DNA of 64,000 bases from Pontederia crassipes (GCA_030549335.1 CM060195.1:3025501-3089500), one strand, 5' to 3'. Positions 45,495 to 58,289 are shown, numbered from the stretch's first letter. Numbers and translations are program-made. The notes: generated by a model not told the origin, from the sequence alone.

Positions 45495-47537
45495 CAAGGT
45501 TGTTTGGACCGGACCGGACCGGTCGGTCCGACCGGTCCAACCGTCGCCCGGCACTAAAGGTTGTTTGGTTCGCCATCCGACGCCATGCGTCGGAGCTGCG
45601 CCGTGGTCGGAGCTCGTCGGTGACCTTGCAGGGGCAGCACGGCGGCCATGACGACCCTCGTCCAACCGTTGCGCCATCCGACGCCGTGCGTCGAAGCTAC
45701 GCCATGACCGCAGCTTGACGATGACCTTGCAGGGGCAGCACGGCCGCCATGACGACCGCGTCCAACCGCCGCGCCATTTGACGGCATGCGTCGGAGCTAC
45801 GCCATGGTCGCAACTCGAAACTCATCGTTGCCTTTGCAGGGGCAGCACGACCGCCATGACAGAGTGGTCCGCGCCATGTTGTCTCTTTTTTTCTTCAATT
45901 CATGATTCAAATGTTTGTAAATTTCATTGCTATTGAAGTAACTTTTATTAGAGGCATTGATTAGTCTTTTATATTTCTTTTGTAAGAAAATGGCTTCGGG
46001 TGGAAGTAGTGCTGGTGAATCACAATCAATTGCGACAAGCACTCAATCGGTAGTTGCAAGCACTCAGTCAGTTAGATTAAAGTCTGATCCTACATGGGAG
46101 CATTGTCAAATTTGTTATGACACAGAAGGAAAGAAAGTTTTGAAATGCTTATATTGTGCAAAGATTTTCAAAGGTGGAGGAATACATAGGATGAAAATGC
46201 ATCTTGCAGGACAAAAAGGTGATGCATTGGCTTGTACAAAAGTTAGCTATGACGTGCGATATCAACTTGGAGAACTTCTAAAATCTACGTCTGCATCCAA
46301 AAAAAGAGCACTTGATCAAAGAGGAGCAGATAATTCTAGTGAGCAATCAGATATGAATACACATATTTTGCAAAGTCAAGAAACTCCAATTATTCCAAGT
46401 CAAGCTAAGGGGAAGGGCAAAGAGATAATAAATAGTTTCTTTGCTCCAAGAACCACTCCAGGTGCACAACCTTCTATTAAAAGTGCATTGGCAGGTAAAG
46501 AAGCTATACATCGAGCTGATTTGGCTGTCGCTAGATTTTTTTATGATTGTTGTATCTCATTTAATTGCGCCAATTCTATTTATTATCAACCTATGATAGA
46601 TGCTATTGCAGCTATTGGTCCAGGATATATAGGACCTTCTTATCATTCCATTAGAACCAAATTATTGTATGACATTAAGAAGGAAGTTGGAATGTTGGTT
46701 GAAACATTTAGAAGTGCTTGGAAAGAAACTGGTTGCACTATTATGGGCGATGGTTGGCAAGATCAAAAAAATAGACAGCTAATAAATTTTCTTATTTACT
46801 CTCCAAAAGGAATTTGCTTTGTCAGATCAGTTGATGCTTCTGATGTTGTTAAGGATGCTGCAACTCTTTGCAATTTATTTGTGGACTTGGTTGAATTTGC
46901 TGGAGCTTCTAATGTTGTGCACTTAGTTACTGATAATGCTGCAAATTATAAAGCTGCTGGTAGGTTGTTGAATGAAAAGTTTCCTTCCATTTTTTGGTCT
47001 CCTTGTGCTGCCCATTGTCTGAATTTGATCTTAGCAGATATTGGCAAAATGGAGTTTGTGAAGAGCTTAACAGAAAAAGCATCTAAGGTAACACAATTTA
47101 TTTATAATCATCCTTTTTTGCTTGCATGGTTAAGAAAAAGACCACAGTGGGCTGAAATTTTACGTCCTGGACCAACTCGTTTTGCAACAACATTTATTGC
47201 ATTAAAGAGTATCAGTGATCATAAACTTGACTTGCAAGCTTTGGTGACAAGTGTGGATTTTACAAGCTCAAGATATTATCGTGATAAGAAAGCTAAGATT
47301 GTTATGGATGTTGTTTTGGATAGTAAATTTTGGAATGATTGTGGTATTATTGTGCAAATTGTATCACCTTTGGTTCGTCTATTAAAAATTGTTGATGGTG
47401 ATGATAGACCTTCTCTTGGATATGTGTATGATGGCATTTATAGAGCAAAGAAAACAATTAAAAGAATACTGATGAATAGAAAATCTTTGTATAAGCCTTA
47501 TACAAGAATCATCAAGCAAAGATAGGGGCAGCTCGAA
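45495..47537 (+). mobile_element. hAT transposon, 3'-truncated, at the A/B junction
   Basis: The 5' end CAAGGTTGTTTGGACCGGAC and the dense CCGGACC/CCGGTC subterminal motifs look like a hAT terminus. The 8 bp before it (ATGGTAGA) occurs once at the empty paralogous site 42937-42944, followed there directly by TTCTGGCC. The right terminus is missing: coding sequence stops and foreign filler follows (47538-47592). Confidence 0.75.
45990..47525 (+). CDS. hAT transposase fragment (BED zinc finger + DUF659)
   Basis: 511 codons from the ATG at 45990. Residues about 30-90 form a BED zinc finger (LKCLYCAKIF..HRMKMHLAG). From about 210 the DUF659 core is readable (GCTIMGDGWQDQ, LVTDNAANYKAAGR, WSPCAAHCLNLIL, the RNase H-like catalytic region), then FATTFIALKSI and VDGDDRPSLGYVYD. 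hAT transposases normally continue to a C-terminal dimerisation region; here a TAG replaces an expected Trp (..IIKQR-stop-GQLEP) and homology ends a few codons later. It is therefore truncated and probably inactive. The open frame is otherwise undamaged, suggesting fairly recent insertion. Confidence 0.85.
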   Translation: MASGGSSAGESQSIATSTQSVVASTQSVRLKSDPTWEHCQICYDTEGKKVLKCLYCAKIFKGGGIHRMKMHLAGQKGDALACTKVSYDVRYQLGELLKSTSASKKRALDQRGADNSSEQSDMNTHILQSQETPIIPSQAKGKGKEIINSFFAPRTTPGAQPSIKSALAGKEAIHRADLAVARFFYDCCISFNCANSIYYQPMIDAIAAIGPGYIGPSYHSIRTKLLYDIKKEVGMLVETFRSAWKETGCTIMGDGWQDQKNRQLINFLIYSPKGICFVRSVDASDVVKDAATLCNLFVDLVEFAGASNVVHLVTDNAANYKAAGRLLNEKFPSIFWSPCAAHCLNLILADIGKMEFVKSLTEKASKVTQFIYNHPFLLAWLRKRPQWAEILRPGPTRFATTFIALKSISDHKLDLQALVTSVDFTSSRYYRDKKAKIVMDVVLDSKFWNDCGIIVQIVSPLVRLLKIVDGDDRPSLGYVYDGIYRAKKTIKRILMNRKSLYKPYTRIIKQR

Positions 47538-47585
47538 CCTGTCATTAACAAACAATTTACAAGGCATAGAAAAGTGTTCTCAAAT
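47538..47585. repeat. 48-bp inverted repeat, copy 1 (filler at hAT break)
   Basis: This stretch (CCTGTCATTAAC..CTCAAAT) is the exact reverse complement of 48673-48720, just upstream of the second PLAC8 coding exon. It sits where the hAT 3' end should be. Confidence 0.9.
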
Positions 47586-47592
47586 CTACCAT

Positions 47593-47910
47593 TTCTGGCC
47601 ACCATTTATATGTCCATTTTTCCCTTTGACCAGTTAATTTAGATAATCTAAATTAGTTCTGCTCCAAATATTTTTCTCATTATTTTTTTTTTCTCTACGC
47701 CCTTTTTGGGTCTCCTCGAGCACATTGGCCGTCAGGCTATCTTTTGGTCCACATGAAGGATTCTTCCCTCCCTCTGCACATTCCCATGTCTGCCATTTCC
47801 TGCAGGCACAGGAGAAGGGGAATCGGTTGACTGCTTCCTCCCCTCCTTCCATGCAACTTCTCCTCCTCACAGTCGTCCCTCCTCTCCAACTCGGAGGTAT
47901 CTTCTACCTT
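47593..47910 (+). promoter_or_regulatory. Block B, copy 2: probable leader exon of the second PLAC8 gene
   Basis: C/T-rich sequence with CTACGCCCTTTTTGGGTC.. ends CTCGGAG|GTATCT at about 47896, a plausible donor. TTTTGCAG at 48725-48732 is a plausible acceptor leading into the coding exon. I infer a 5'-UTR intron of about 0.8 kb. Duplicated at 42945-43257. Confidence 0.5.
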
Positions 47911-48672
47911 TCACGTCTCTCTCTTTCTCTCTTGTTCCCAGAAGATTCAGCTGTTTTTTTAGCTCCAAGTTTGAATCTTTAGATTCGGGTTACTGTTTGA
48001 TGGCTTCAATTCTTTGGACAGGAAGGCATCCATCTTTTCTTTAGCATGAACATCTTGTCTTTGCTGAAATTTCTCAGAGAAGTCCTCATTGACGTCCATC
48101 TAATTCCCCCTAACAGAAAGGAACTTGTAACTAACACAAGTTAAAAAAGAAAAAAGAAAAGAAAAGAATCCTCCCTAACGAGCCTTGGGGGTATCTCTAA
48201 TTCTTCCTAATTGTGTGAGCTTGATTTCTGTAGTGGGGAAAAAGTTGGGTAAATTAGAAAGAGGTTGGCTACATTGTGTGCAGTGGTTACAGGAAAATTG
48301 ACTGCTTAAGCTTATAATCGGATAGGGGCCATGTTCTCTTCTGCGTGTAGAGTAACTTCCAACTTTTGGAAGGATATATCGGAACCGATGGATATTGTTG
48401 GCAGATGTAGATTTGTTCCGAAGACTCTAACTCCCTAGATACATATTTTGATCATTAATGTCATACCAATGTTGAATCTGTTGTTAGGTACTTCTTTATT
48501 AGCCCAAATAGTTTTTTTTTATGATCACGAAATTAACTTGAATAGAGAAGTCTGAGATGGGCAACGTAATTCAGCCTTGCTATCCGTATGAAGCATTCTT
48601 GGTAATGTATTTATACTAGTTGGCCAGATACATCTGCCTTGACCATTAATTATTATGTTTCCAGTCAAGAAA

Positions 48673-48720
48673 ATTTGAGAACACTTTTCTATGCCTTGTA
48701 AATTGTTTGTTAATGACAGG
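48673..48720. repeat. 48-bp inverted repeat, copy 2
   Basis: Exact reverse complement of 47538-47585. Ends GTTAATGACAGG just before the acceptor of the PLAC8 exon. Confidence 0.9.
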
Positions 48721-48863
48721 ATCTTTTGCAGGAGCTTTGTTATAACTTTTCTGGTTCATTCCAACGAAATCCAAGGCATTTGATAGACACAAGAACTGTA
48801 TCCTCTGGAGGGCAGCATATTGCATCTTTGTTCAGGGTTACGGGTGATCTTCTTCGCAGAGAG

Positions 48864-50510
48864 ATGTTCTCGGAGAGGGATGAGTCTGCAACAAGAATGA
48901 TTAATGAAATTCCATCATCACATAGAGATACTAGCACATCTGATCAGGGTGAAGATGTTCACATCCTGATATCATCAAGGCTACAAGAGAGATCTGATGG
49001 AACCATGGATAGGAGGCACATCTTGGACTTCATCAAGGCTGGTTCATTCAGAGACTGGTTTAAGAAACTCGAATTCTTGTCCCCACTCAGGGTGTTCAAG
49101 AAGACACTGGATCACAGAGAAGAGGTTTCATTATCGGTTTCTACTCCTATTAGCTCAGAGCAGCACTTTAGTCTCACATTTCTGAGGAGTATCAATTGGT
49201 CCTCCTTCCTACTTACTTCCAAGGAATGGATGAAGCAACCAAAGAATGTTTCTCTTCTCATTTGGATAGTTTGTGTATCCATATCTGCCTCAATTTTGGC
49301 TTTGCTAATGCTTGGAGTACTAGATAAAATGTTCCCATCAAAATCCGCAAGAAATCAATGGATTGAGATCACCAACCAAATCTTGAATGCTCTTTTCACA
49401 CTAATGAGCTTATATCAGCATCCAAATCTGTTCCACCAATTCATCCTCCTATGCAGATGGAGATCTGAAGACATCAGGGCACTCAGAAAGATATACAGCA
49501 AGAATGGAGGTTACCGGCAGCATGAATGGGTTCATATGATGGTTGTGGTTCTCCTCCTCCACGTCACCTGCTTTGCTCAGTATGTCTCATGTGGTCTCTA
49601 CTGGGGTTATCTGAGTGAACAAAGGCCAGAATTTGCTGGAATATTCTTCTTTGTTCTTGGAATTGCAGCACCTGTCGTCGCTGGCGCATACACTGTCTAT
49701 AGTCCACTTGGAAGGGAGTGTGATGCTGAACTAGATGAAGAATTGCACGACCCAATTTCAGATGATGCTACTAAGGTATCCTGTAGACCTGGGTTCAAGT
49801 TATTCAAGCTAAGGGCCTTGGTCAGAAATCCCAAGTGGGCAGGAGGCCTATTTGATTGCACCGAGGATGTTACAGTAAGCTGCCTTTCCCTCTTCTGCAC
49901 ATTCTGCGTCTTTGGTTGGAACATGGAAAGGCTTGGTTTCGGAAACATGTATGTTCATATGGTCACGTTCCTCCTGCTCTGCATTGCTCCATTTTGGATC
50001 TTCAACATATCAGCCCTCAACATTCACGACAAAGTCACTGGAGATATACTTGGGATTGCAGGGATAGTGCTTTGTGCATTTGGGTTGTTGTATGGTGGTT
50101 TCTGGAGGATCCAAATGAGGAAAAGATTCAAACTTCCAGGGAATGACTTCTGTTGCGGCTCCAATTCGCTAACAGATTACCTCCAGTGGATGTTCTGCTG
50201 GGCGTGCTCACTTGCTCAAGAGGTGCGAACTGGAAGTCTCTATGAAGTAGAGGATGACAGCCTCTACAGGAAGCAGTCAGACATTGATGAAGCTGAAGAA
50301 CTCCTGCATCCTCTACCGCGTGAAGGCGGTAGGAATCCCCTAGGCAAACTGAATTTTGACACATTTTCAGTAGAATATTCAGGTGAATTCCTTACAGTTT
50401 TTGCTTCACAGGATCAGCAGAATGGCCAACTGCATGATCTGAAACTGAAACCCTCTGAAATGAGGCCACCATATGTACAAACTTGTACACAAGATGATAA
50501 TTTCAACTGA
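48864..50510 (+). CDS. PLAC8-domain membrane protein, paralog 2
   Basis: 548 aa from the first in-frame ATG at 48864. The frame is open upstream to the acceptor at 48732, but that part has no ATG and is likely leader. Layout matches paralog 1: ~120-residue polar N-tail, hydrophobic segment at about 127-151 (SLLIWIVCVSISASILALLM), NQILNALFTLMSLYQHP, two middle hydrophobic segments, and PLAC8 at about 324-461 (WAGGLFDCTEDVTVS, CVFGWNMERLGFGNMYVHM, GGFWRIQMRKRFKLPGNDFCCG, CSLAQEVRTGSLYEV). The C-tail is variable. Localisation is predicted to be a membrane; function unknown. Leader block B lies 1 kb upstream. Confidence 0.92.
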   Translation: MFSERDESATRMINEIPSSHRDTSTSDQGEDVHILISSRLQERSDGTMDRRHILDFIKAGSFRDWFKKLEFLSPLRVFKKTLDHREEVSLSVSTPISSEQHFSLTFLRSINWSSFLLTSKEWMKQPKNVSLLIWIVCVSISASILALLMLGVLDKMFPSKSARNQWIEITNQILNALFTLMSLYQHPNLFHQFILLCRWRSEDIRALRKIYSKNGGYRQHEWVHMMVVVLLLHVTCFAQYVSCGLYWGYLSEQRPEFAGIFFFVLGIAAPVVAGAYTVYSPLGRECDAELDEELHDPISDDATKVSCRPGFKLFKLRALVRNPKWAGGLFDCTEDVTVSCLSLFCTFCVFGWNMERLGFGNMYVHMVTFLLLCIAPFWIFNISALNIHDKVTGDILGIAGIVLCAFGLLYGGFWRIQMRKRFKLPGNDFCCGSNSLTDYLQWMFCWACSLAQEVRTGSLYEVEDDSLYRKQSDIDEAEELLHPLPREGGRNPLGKLNFDTFSVEYSGEFLTVFASQDQQNGQLHDLKLKPSEMRPPYVQTCTQDDNFN

Positions 50511-53500
50511 AGATAGATTTGTGAATTCCCTCAGAGTTCCTCAGATTAATTTGTGGATGCTGGTCAGAGAATCTTTAGACCCGCCAAGTTTCATTGTTTT
50601 AGATTTTTGAAAAACAGCGTAAAACAGAAATATATTCTGTTTATTCCTAAAAATTGTTTCTATAAAGCAAATTTAAAGATTTTTAAGATGTCTTTTAACC
50701 AATAATCTAAAAAACTCTATTTTTATCCCATAGAGACTAATAGGACATATGGGAAATCTAAGTTCAAACGTTTAAGAAAATATCTCATCATTTGATAAAA
50801 GATATTTCTTAATCATGTATTTGTCAAAGTTCAATAATATTTGCTTTCTTTGTTTGGTTTTATCGCATTGCTCTTTCATCGTTAAATAAATTATATTTCT
50901 TAATGTATTTGATATATTGGACTAGATCAAATTCAATAATATCTGCATAAATTTGAGATGAAGGGAAAATTGGAACTATTTGGAAAAAAGGAAGGAAATA
51001 AGAAAATGGAAAAAGAAAAGAGGAAAATTAATGTGAGAAAAAAATTAATGATCTCACCCTGAATTTTTTTTATCCTGACCGTTATGGTGTTCTTTTCCTA
51101 ATCAATGATAAAAAAAACTGAAAAAGAATTAGATTTCCTAATCAATTATTATTGTGTTCTTTTCCTGCTTGATGCCCTCGAACTATAAACATATCTATTG
51201 GTTTATTATATCTGTTTTTGAGAAGAAGGGGCTAATTATTTTTGAAATATAGTCAAACACTTAAAATGGTCAAACTTTGGAAAATGCAAAACTACCTCGA
51301 AGTTGAGAAAACAATCATGTTTAACCTCACGATAAGAATATAAATAAAGAATATTTATATTCTCAATCTTTTTAACTTTTTTTAAATCATATTTTATTAT
51401 TTTAATTTTAATAAAATATTATTATATTAATATTTTTTGCTATTATTATAATATTAAATGTCAACTCTATATGATAAAATATTTTAATTATACAATGCTA
51501 TATTTTCAAAAATTATTCTCTTCGAACCAAACAAGAAATATAATAAAAATATCTTTACTTTTTTTAGAATACGTTATTCTATTGATTTATTCCTTTTGAT
51601 TTTTTATCCAATAACCAAATGTAATATTTTTGTCAGGAATAGAAAAAAAAAACACGGACAAAAAGATATTATCATAAAAAAATCAAAATTAATATAAAAA
51701 AGTAAATTATAATAAACCCAAATCCTAGAGAAACAAATTCCCATCTACCATTAGAAAAGAAGGTTGACTCGTCTAATTGAATGCGATATGAAAGCACGAT
51801 AAGAAAAAGACCGAAAATTAAATTTCAAAGAGGTTTTTATTAAAACAAAATTGTCCAACTAATGAGCTGACGTAGACTCTAATTATGGCAGCCGGCATGC
51901 GAGATGAGAGAGCTCGCCGGCAAGTTCACGGTGGAGGGAGGAGGGAGTTGACAAAAGTTGCGTTAACCTGCCTGATACGCCCCAATATGAGTCAAGAGGT
52001 CAACGATCAACATGAGAGAGCATGGAGACACCAAGATCTGAAATTTTCAGCCTTGCCGTGCCTGACAAGTTCCACCTCCATTGTCATTATGATATGATGG
52101 TGGTACTAATAATAATTGGATTTTGAAATGGTTGCTGCAGGTCAATTAAATTTGTCTATTAGTATGCCACTCCTACATCTCCTAATTGTCTCTCATGCAT
52201 GTTTTGTAAAGAAATAATGTTGTTAAGTTAATTGGGACAGCTCACTAAACAAGATATCCAATATTTCAGACTCAAGTGAACAGACCAAGGAAATAAAACA
52301 GGATCATTAGTGGATCAAGTGGTAGTAAGTGAAATCCATATAAATGAAGGTCACATGATTCCGAAGTGCCATTATTTGTTGGGAAAGTTCTATCAGCAAA
52401 ATTATATAATTGTAGGCTTCGAAGGTGTCATTGTTGGGACAGTTGATCAACATTTTCTCGTTAGTAGGATGCAAGAATATAATTCTATATCTATATTAGG
52501 CTAATAAATGAGTCTAAATAGGAACAAAATCCACCTCTTATTCGTCTCCTTTGGAGGGCGTAGGGATCCATGACAATAAGACCCATAGAAGAAGACTCTT
52601 CTCTTTGTTCTAAAGAAGAGGACAATAATAAAGTGAAAGGAAAAAAAAAAACAAAGCACTCCACTTTCACTTTGAAGCACGATTGTCAGATCCAACCTCG
52701 CCCGGCCGATAGATCAGTCAAACCCGAGTTTAATCGACCGATCGAATCAAATTTTTAAATAAAAAAGTAAAATATAAAAAATTATTAAAAATATTTAGAC
52801 ATTTTATATATATTTATTTAAAATGTATATTTCAATATTCTCTTGTCACATATATAAATTTTTTCGATTTTTTTTATTTATAACTACCTCACAAGATTTT
52901 TTTATTAATAAACTTATGACTTAATTTATGTTACTTTATTATATCATTTAATCTAAATTATTTTTATTTTACTTTATTATAGTATAATTTATATTTTTGT
53001 TAAATAAGATATTATATATTAATAATATTATAACAATCCTCTTTAATTTATTTTATTTTATATTAATTTATATGATCTAAGTTCGATCCAATCCAATTGA
53101 TCTTCAATCCGGGTTCATGTCGGGACTGACGTCTTATAATATTGCTTTGAAGAGACATGTATGATGTATCGTCTCATATGAATAAACATATATATATAAA
53201 AAACAGACATTTCAAAAAAGAAAAGTAGGTTGTGACAAAGATGTTCTTCCGAATCCTATGCAACTTAGAAGCCGTAAAACTAATAAACTACTTATTCATT
53301 TCAAGTTAAGAAGATGAAAAAAAAAAGTTTTTTTTTTCCAAAACAATGATCGATGCCCTTTAATTATTTCAAAATTCAACTAGCACCGGTAATTAATAAA
53401 CTAAAAAAAAAGCTTCGATTAATTTAATTGTGACCGTGAGCCGTATAAAGCCCGCCATGGAATTATTTGCCTGGTCTAGTGGTCTTTCTTCTGTTTCTTT

Positions 53501-53553
53501 TTTTTTTCTTTAGTACCATAAGCTTTTTAAATTATACATCGGTATATGAAGCA
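50511..53553. other. Intergenic, AT-rich, no gene recognised
   Basis: Mostly A/T-rich sequence. The stretch from about 52690 to 53130 has an AT-rich core between ends with CGACCGATCG / CAATCCGGGTTC motifs and may be a decayed hAT-type MITE, but I could not match its ends. Short frames such as 51885-52097 show no family features. Confidence 0.5.
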
Positions 53554-54350
53554 GGTTCCATTTCAGCCACGACCCCAGCTACTTATAAGCGTTTCCTCTC
53601 TCTCGTCTTGTCCCCCATGCTGAGGAGATAGTGGAAGCATTCAAGCTGCGGGGGAAGGGCAACAGCCATCAGCAGTTCATTCGCATTTATGGCTGCCAAA
53701 AATAAGGCTTAGTCAAGGTACATAATCTGGAACTCAACATTCTTTCTTCTCCCCTTTTTTTCTTTTCTTTGTACATGAACAGATTCAGTTCGCATGCTGC
53801 ATGATTCCTCTCTTGCCGTCGTCGTTGTTGTCGTCGCCATTTCTGATCTGTGATCAGCAGACAGATAAACAAACTTACTTCTGGGCATGACCGCCTTCCT
53901 TCTCAGTTGTCTTGAATTCCAGTAACGAGATGATTAGTTGCGCCAACAGTTGGGTGCTATTTGGTAGCATATGTGACACTTTTACGTTCGGCGATCACTA
54001 CTCCGGGCACCGGCGTTTGAATTGGTGCTCGCTTGTGATCTTGTCGGTGGAGATGGCCATTACTAGCTCGATATTCGAAGCTGGAGTTAGGGGTCCCTAA
54101 AACCCAATTCACATTCACACCTCTGCCCTTCACTATGGACCATGCATGATAATTAATCTTATGATAAGATGATTCTAAATTATGTTTCTTTACCGTGTGA
54201 GTGCGTATATATATAATTCAATAGAGATGTAAATAAAGCTATCATAAAAGCAGATTTTTTTTTTGTTTTGCCAAAATATTTTTAAAAAAATAATGAAAAA
54301 CAGATCTAATATAAGTGAATTGGGATGTTTGAGTTACATGCTTGCTATAT
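53554..54350. repeat. Block C, copy 2
   Basis: Near-identical direct repeat of 43258-44090, 3 kb downstream of the second PLAC8 gene. Confidence 0.85.
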
Positions 54351-57300
54351 CTTAATGTGGTTAGATGCTGATTTGTAAATGCTTAGGTTCATTTCTGTTT
54401 GATTATTCTTAGTTCCATCCAATGTTTGAACACCTGCCCGCTGCATTGGCGTTGGTCATGAAGCATTAAATAGGAAACGAAGTTAGTTCCGAGATGTGGT
54501 AATGCTCAACTTATCACATGTGTTTTGAATGCTGACACAGAATTAGGTCAAAGCAAAGCAAAGCAAACGATTTTAAAGAAGCATGAATAATATGCGTCAT
54601 CACGCCTAACAAATTAGGGGGGGGGGGGGGGGGGGGGATGAGATGGGAACAAATATATATGAAATTTCATCGCATCTAGAAATGTTTAAATAGGACAAAT
54701 GTACAAACTTTTGGCAAGAAGTGAGAGATGGATTGGATCACGCAACAAAACATGTGGTGTGTGAACAACTAGGACATATTATGGCCACTATTTTTCAATA
54801 TACAACATGGTATCTACTGTTGCTCATATTCTCATTAATGCAAGAGTGCAAGCATTGGAGAAATGTGTTCACAAGTGAGATATGGATCTGATACAAAAAT
54901 AGAAGCAATCCTACTAAATTTGATGGACTCAAATTATGTTGGATTGAGTTCAATTTGAGGTTTGGAACCGATTGATCATCTCGACTTTATTCAAATTGAA
55001 TTGGATTGAGTTAAAACTCACTATTTTTTTCTTTTTTTTTTGTTTTTACTCTCTTTTAGATATAAAAATACTTGATATTCGTTTAAAGTATGAAATAAGT
55101 TTTTCTTTAAATATTTAGATATTAGTTTCCCTTATAAAATATTTATTTAAATAATTTTTCATGAAATTAAACATAATTTTTTTTTTGAAAAAAATAATTT
55201 TTTTTCGTCTGATATTGAATTTGATTGAGAGTTGTTCAAGACATATCAACCTGGGTTCTAGTTAGAATGCTTCGGATCCCATTTGCCAACCTTTTTCGAC
55301 CCAGTCAGGTTGGATCCAGAAGTCAGATCCAATTCATATATGAGGAAGGGAAAGAAAGAGAAAAAGAAAATGGACGAGGGTACACTTTTGTATTAAACAA
55401 ATAAATTATTGGTAAATATTCATATTAAATAATAAATATGCTAAAGTGATATATTTTTATTACTTGGGGCATAAGTGCATGGATAGAGGGAGGAAGGAAT
55501 AGAGGAACGGTGGGGGGAAGATGGTAAGGATTAGACAAGAAGATAAGGAAAGGATTTATGAAATGAAAATGAAGGTAACAGAGGGATTTTTTTGTCATCT
55601 ATTAGAAAATAATATTATCTCAGTTAATAATTTGAACCAAGTTGCCACTCCTAACAAAGTACTAGGTTTGTAGTAGTAGTAGTAGTAATTATTATTATGT
55701 ACTTAGTAACTTTATTTTTTAAATATTAATATAAATATGTTATTTATTCCTTTTTAATATTATTAGTGATAAGAAAATGACTCCCAAATTATTAATATTG
55801 ATTTTTTATTAAAATTGTTATTTATCATTTAATGATATTAATAATATGTTTAATTTTTTACCATAAAGTAATCTTATTTATTCTATTTTACTTTTCTTAA
55901 CACTTTCCTTTTTTTTTCCATTTCTTCCTCTTTTTTCATTAATTCTCTCCATTAATTTTCTTTCTAGTGTGACTAATTTTTCCTTTAATTTGGAATGCTA
56001 ATTCAAATATATTAATTTTTTTACTTCTTTAGTTTTTTTTTTCTTCCCTTATTTATTTCTTTCATTTGTACTATTTTTTACTTTTTTCCCACTTTTTCTT
56101 TATTTGAACCGACTTTCCGTTAGTTTGTTGATTTTCTCTAGTTTTTCTACTTGGAATTCATTGAAATGGGCCGGACCATGCGTGGACTCACTGATAGATC
56201 CGCAATTATAACATCGACTTTTAGAATCGACATTAACACAATCAAAATTGATTGACACAATTTAATTAGTACAGTTGTATTCTAAGGTGGCGTTTGATTG
56301 CAGGTTATTTGATGGATTACTTAGGTATTTCGCGGATTATAATCAAACGCAGCATTTATTCTACAAAAATTATAAAGGACAAAGTTGTCATTTTTAAAAA
56401 TAGTTAATCTCGTGAATGGTGAAAAAAATGAAAGTTAATGTATTCTTTATATCATGTAAAATAAAAATAATTCGATGCATACTTCAAAAATTAACTAATC
56501 TATTAAATTATATGTCGTAACCTCATGCGAACCTAACCCCAACCAAATGGGACCTAATTCGTTAGACAAATGCTAGTAGGGGAGTCATTACTTTGATAAG
56601 AAGAATATTATTTTACTTTTTTACTCTCACTTTGGAGGTTCGAATAAATAATTCATTCAATTGATATTCAAAGAAATGAGATTCGGTCCTGACTCAATTA
56701 TCCATCGAGTCGGAAAAAATTTGAAAAATCCGAACCTGTGCGGGCGAGGACGACCAGTCGTCCCGATTCATGCTCACCCTAATTAACGACTATAAATATT
56801 TTAAATATATAATGAAGAATAAAAATGACTTTTATATAAATAAAATCTTCATTACCCCACCCCACATCTTATATAATTTAGAGAAAATCTATGTTTATTT
56901 ATTTTTATTTTCTCTTTTAAAGTGTTTATACTTCGACATTATTAGTGATTTGAAAATAGAATAGTCATTTAATAACATATAACAGTTCAGCAGAATAACG
57001 GATGTCATATAGTGATAACTGATTAAAGATTCATTTATAATACTAATAAATAAATATTTCATAAGAATCAAATAATTAATATCAAACAATATAATTAAAT
57101 ATAAGATAAATTATTTAATAAAACACTTTACGAATTTTATTATAATGCAATATATGATATATCTATAATAGTATTATTTACACGTATCATAAATGTTATT
57201 TATGACATTGCCAAAATAAAATTTAAAACAGTGACGATTAATTTGCATGTCTACAGTACTTTTCTAAATTATCGCAATTTTTTATATTTAATTAGATTTA

Positions 57301-58289
57301 ATTTTTTGTATCTCTAAATTATCGTGAATTTTTAACTTTAATCTTTTCATCTAATGTTAAGTTCTTTGTTATCTTTATTTTTTTCCCTTTAAGAAAATAT
57401 TATATTATAAAAAATTTAGGGATATAAAAAAATTAAGGGATATAAAATTATAAATTACTTCTGTTATGTTTGCTTTGTTATCTTGATCAGTTCAAATTAG
57501 ATGGTAATTTAGGAACGGTGTAAGAAACTAATTTTAATTTTTTAGAACTTTGTAATGCGGCGTAACACGTGCCAGGCCAGACGCATGTAGGACGTTCTCA
57601 TGCACGTTCTTCTCCACTCGTGAATCAATCTGTCAAAAAGCTTTTCCTCCGTCCCGCGTGCGTATCAAGATTGAATACTTTAATCGAAAGCATCGGTAAA
57701 AAAGTTGGCCATAGTTTTTTTTTTCTTTTTTTTTTTTAAGTTTTCGGTGGGTATATAAAGTTGGCCAAAAGTTAAAGATGAAACCAAAGCTTGAATTCCT
57801 CCTCGGTAATCCGTCTGTGGGTACGTGGTGGTAGATTGCATCATCGTGGACTATCACTTTGGCTTGTGAGTGGCGGGCCATACATTTTCATGGTCAAATG
57901 AAGCTTCTGTATTTTTTTTTCTTTTTTTTCAGTTATGTTAATAATACTAAATACGAATCTTAATTGAAATCTTTTTTAAAAAAAGAGATATATTTTTCGC
58001 TCCATTAAGTACATGTTATTATATATATTTTACATTTAACAAGAAGATTAAAATTCTATAAATAGGGCATTAAAATTAGAAAATGGAAATAACATAAGTT
58101 CATCCTGATTCTGAACTCATGCATGCAGGCTACTGAGCAGGTGTAATTGGCAGTCGAACGATCTGCACTGCGGCATCCGTTCGTCATAATATTCTTGCCA
58201 ATATTCCTCAAAAGAGAATATGTTTCTTGCATCAAGTGATCAAAGAAAAAGTTGTTAATGCACAACCAAGAAGGAACGCGTATGATACC
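54351..58289. other. Intergenic, AT-rich, no gene recognised
   Basis: Holds a G21 run at 54617-54637, long AT-rich stretches, and a small foldback near 56290-56350 (GCGTTTGATT .. AATCAAACGC) that may be a MITE remnant. The region 57560-58289 immediately precedes the third PLAC8 gene and probably contains its promoter, but no core element is certain. Confidence 0.45.
54617..54637 (+). repeat. G21 homopolymer
   Basis: Twenty-one consecutive Gs in otherwise AT-rich sequence; the same length as the run at 7318-7338. Confidence 0.9.

Noticed and set aside
45500..45936. GC-rich overlapping frames at the hAT 5' end
   Set aside because: Subterminal repeats of the transposon with imperfect tandem units (CGGCCATGACGACC..); no conserved protein.
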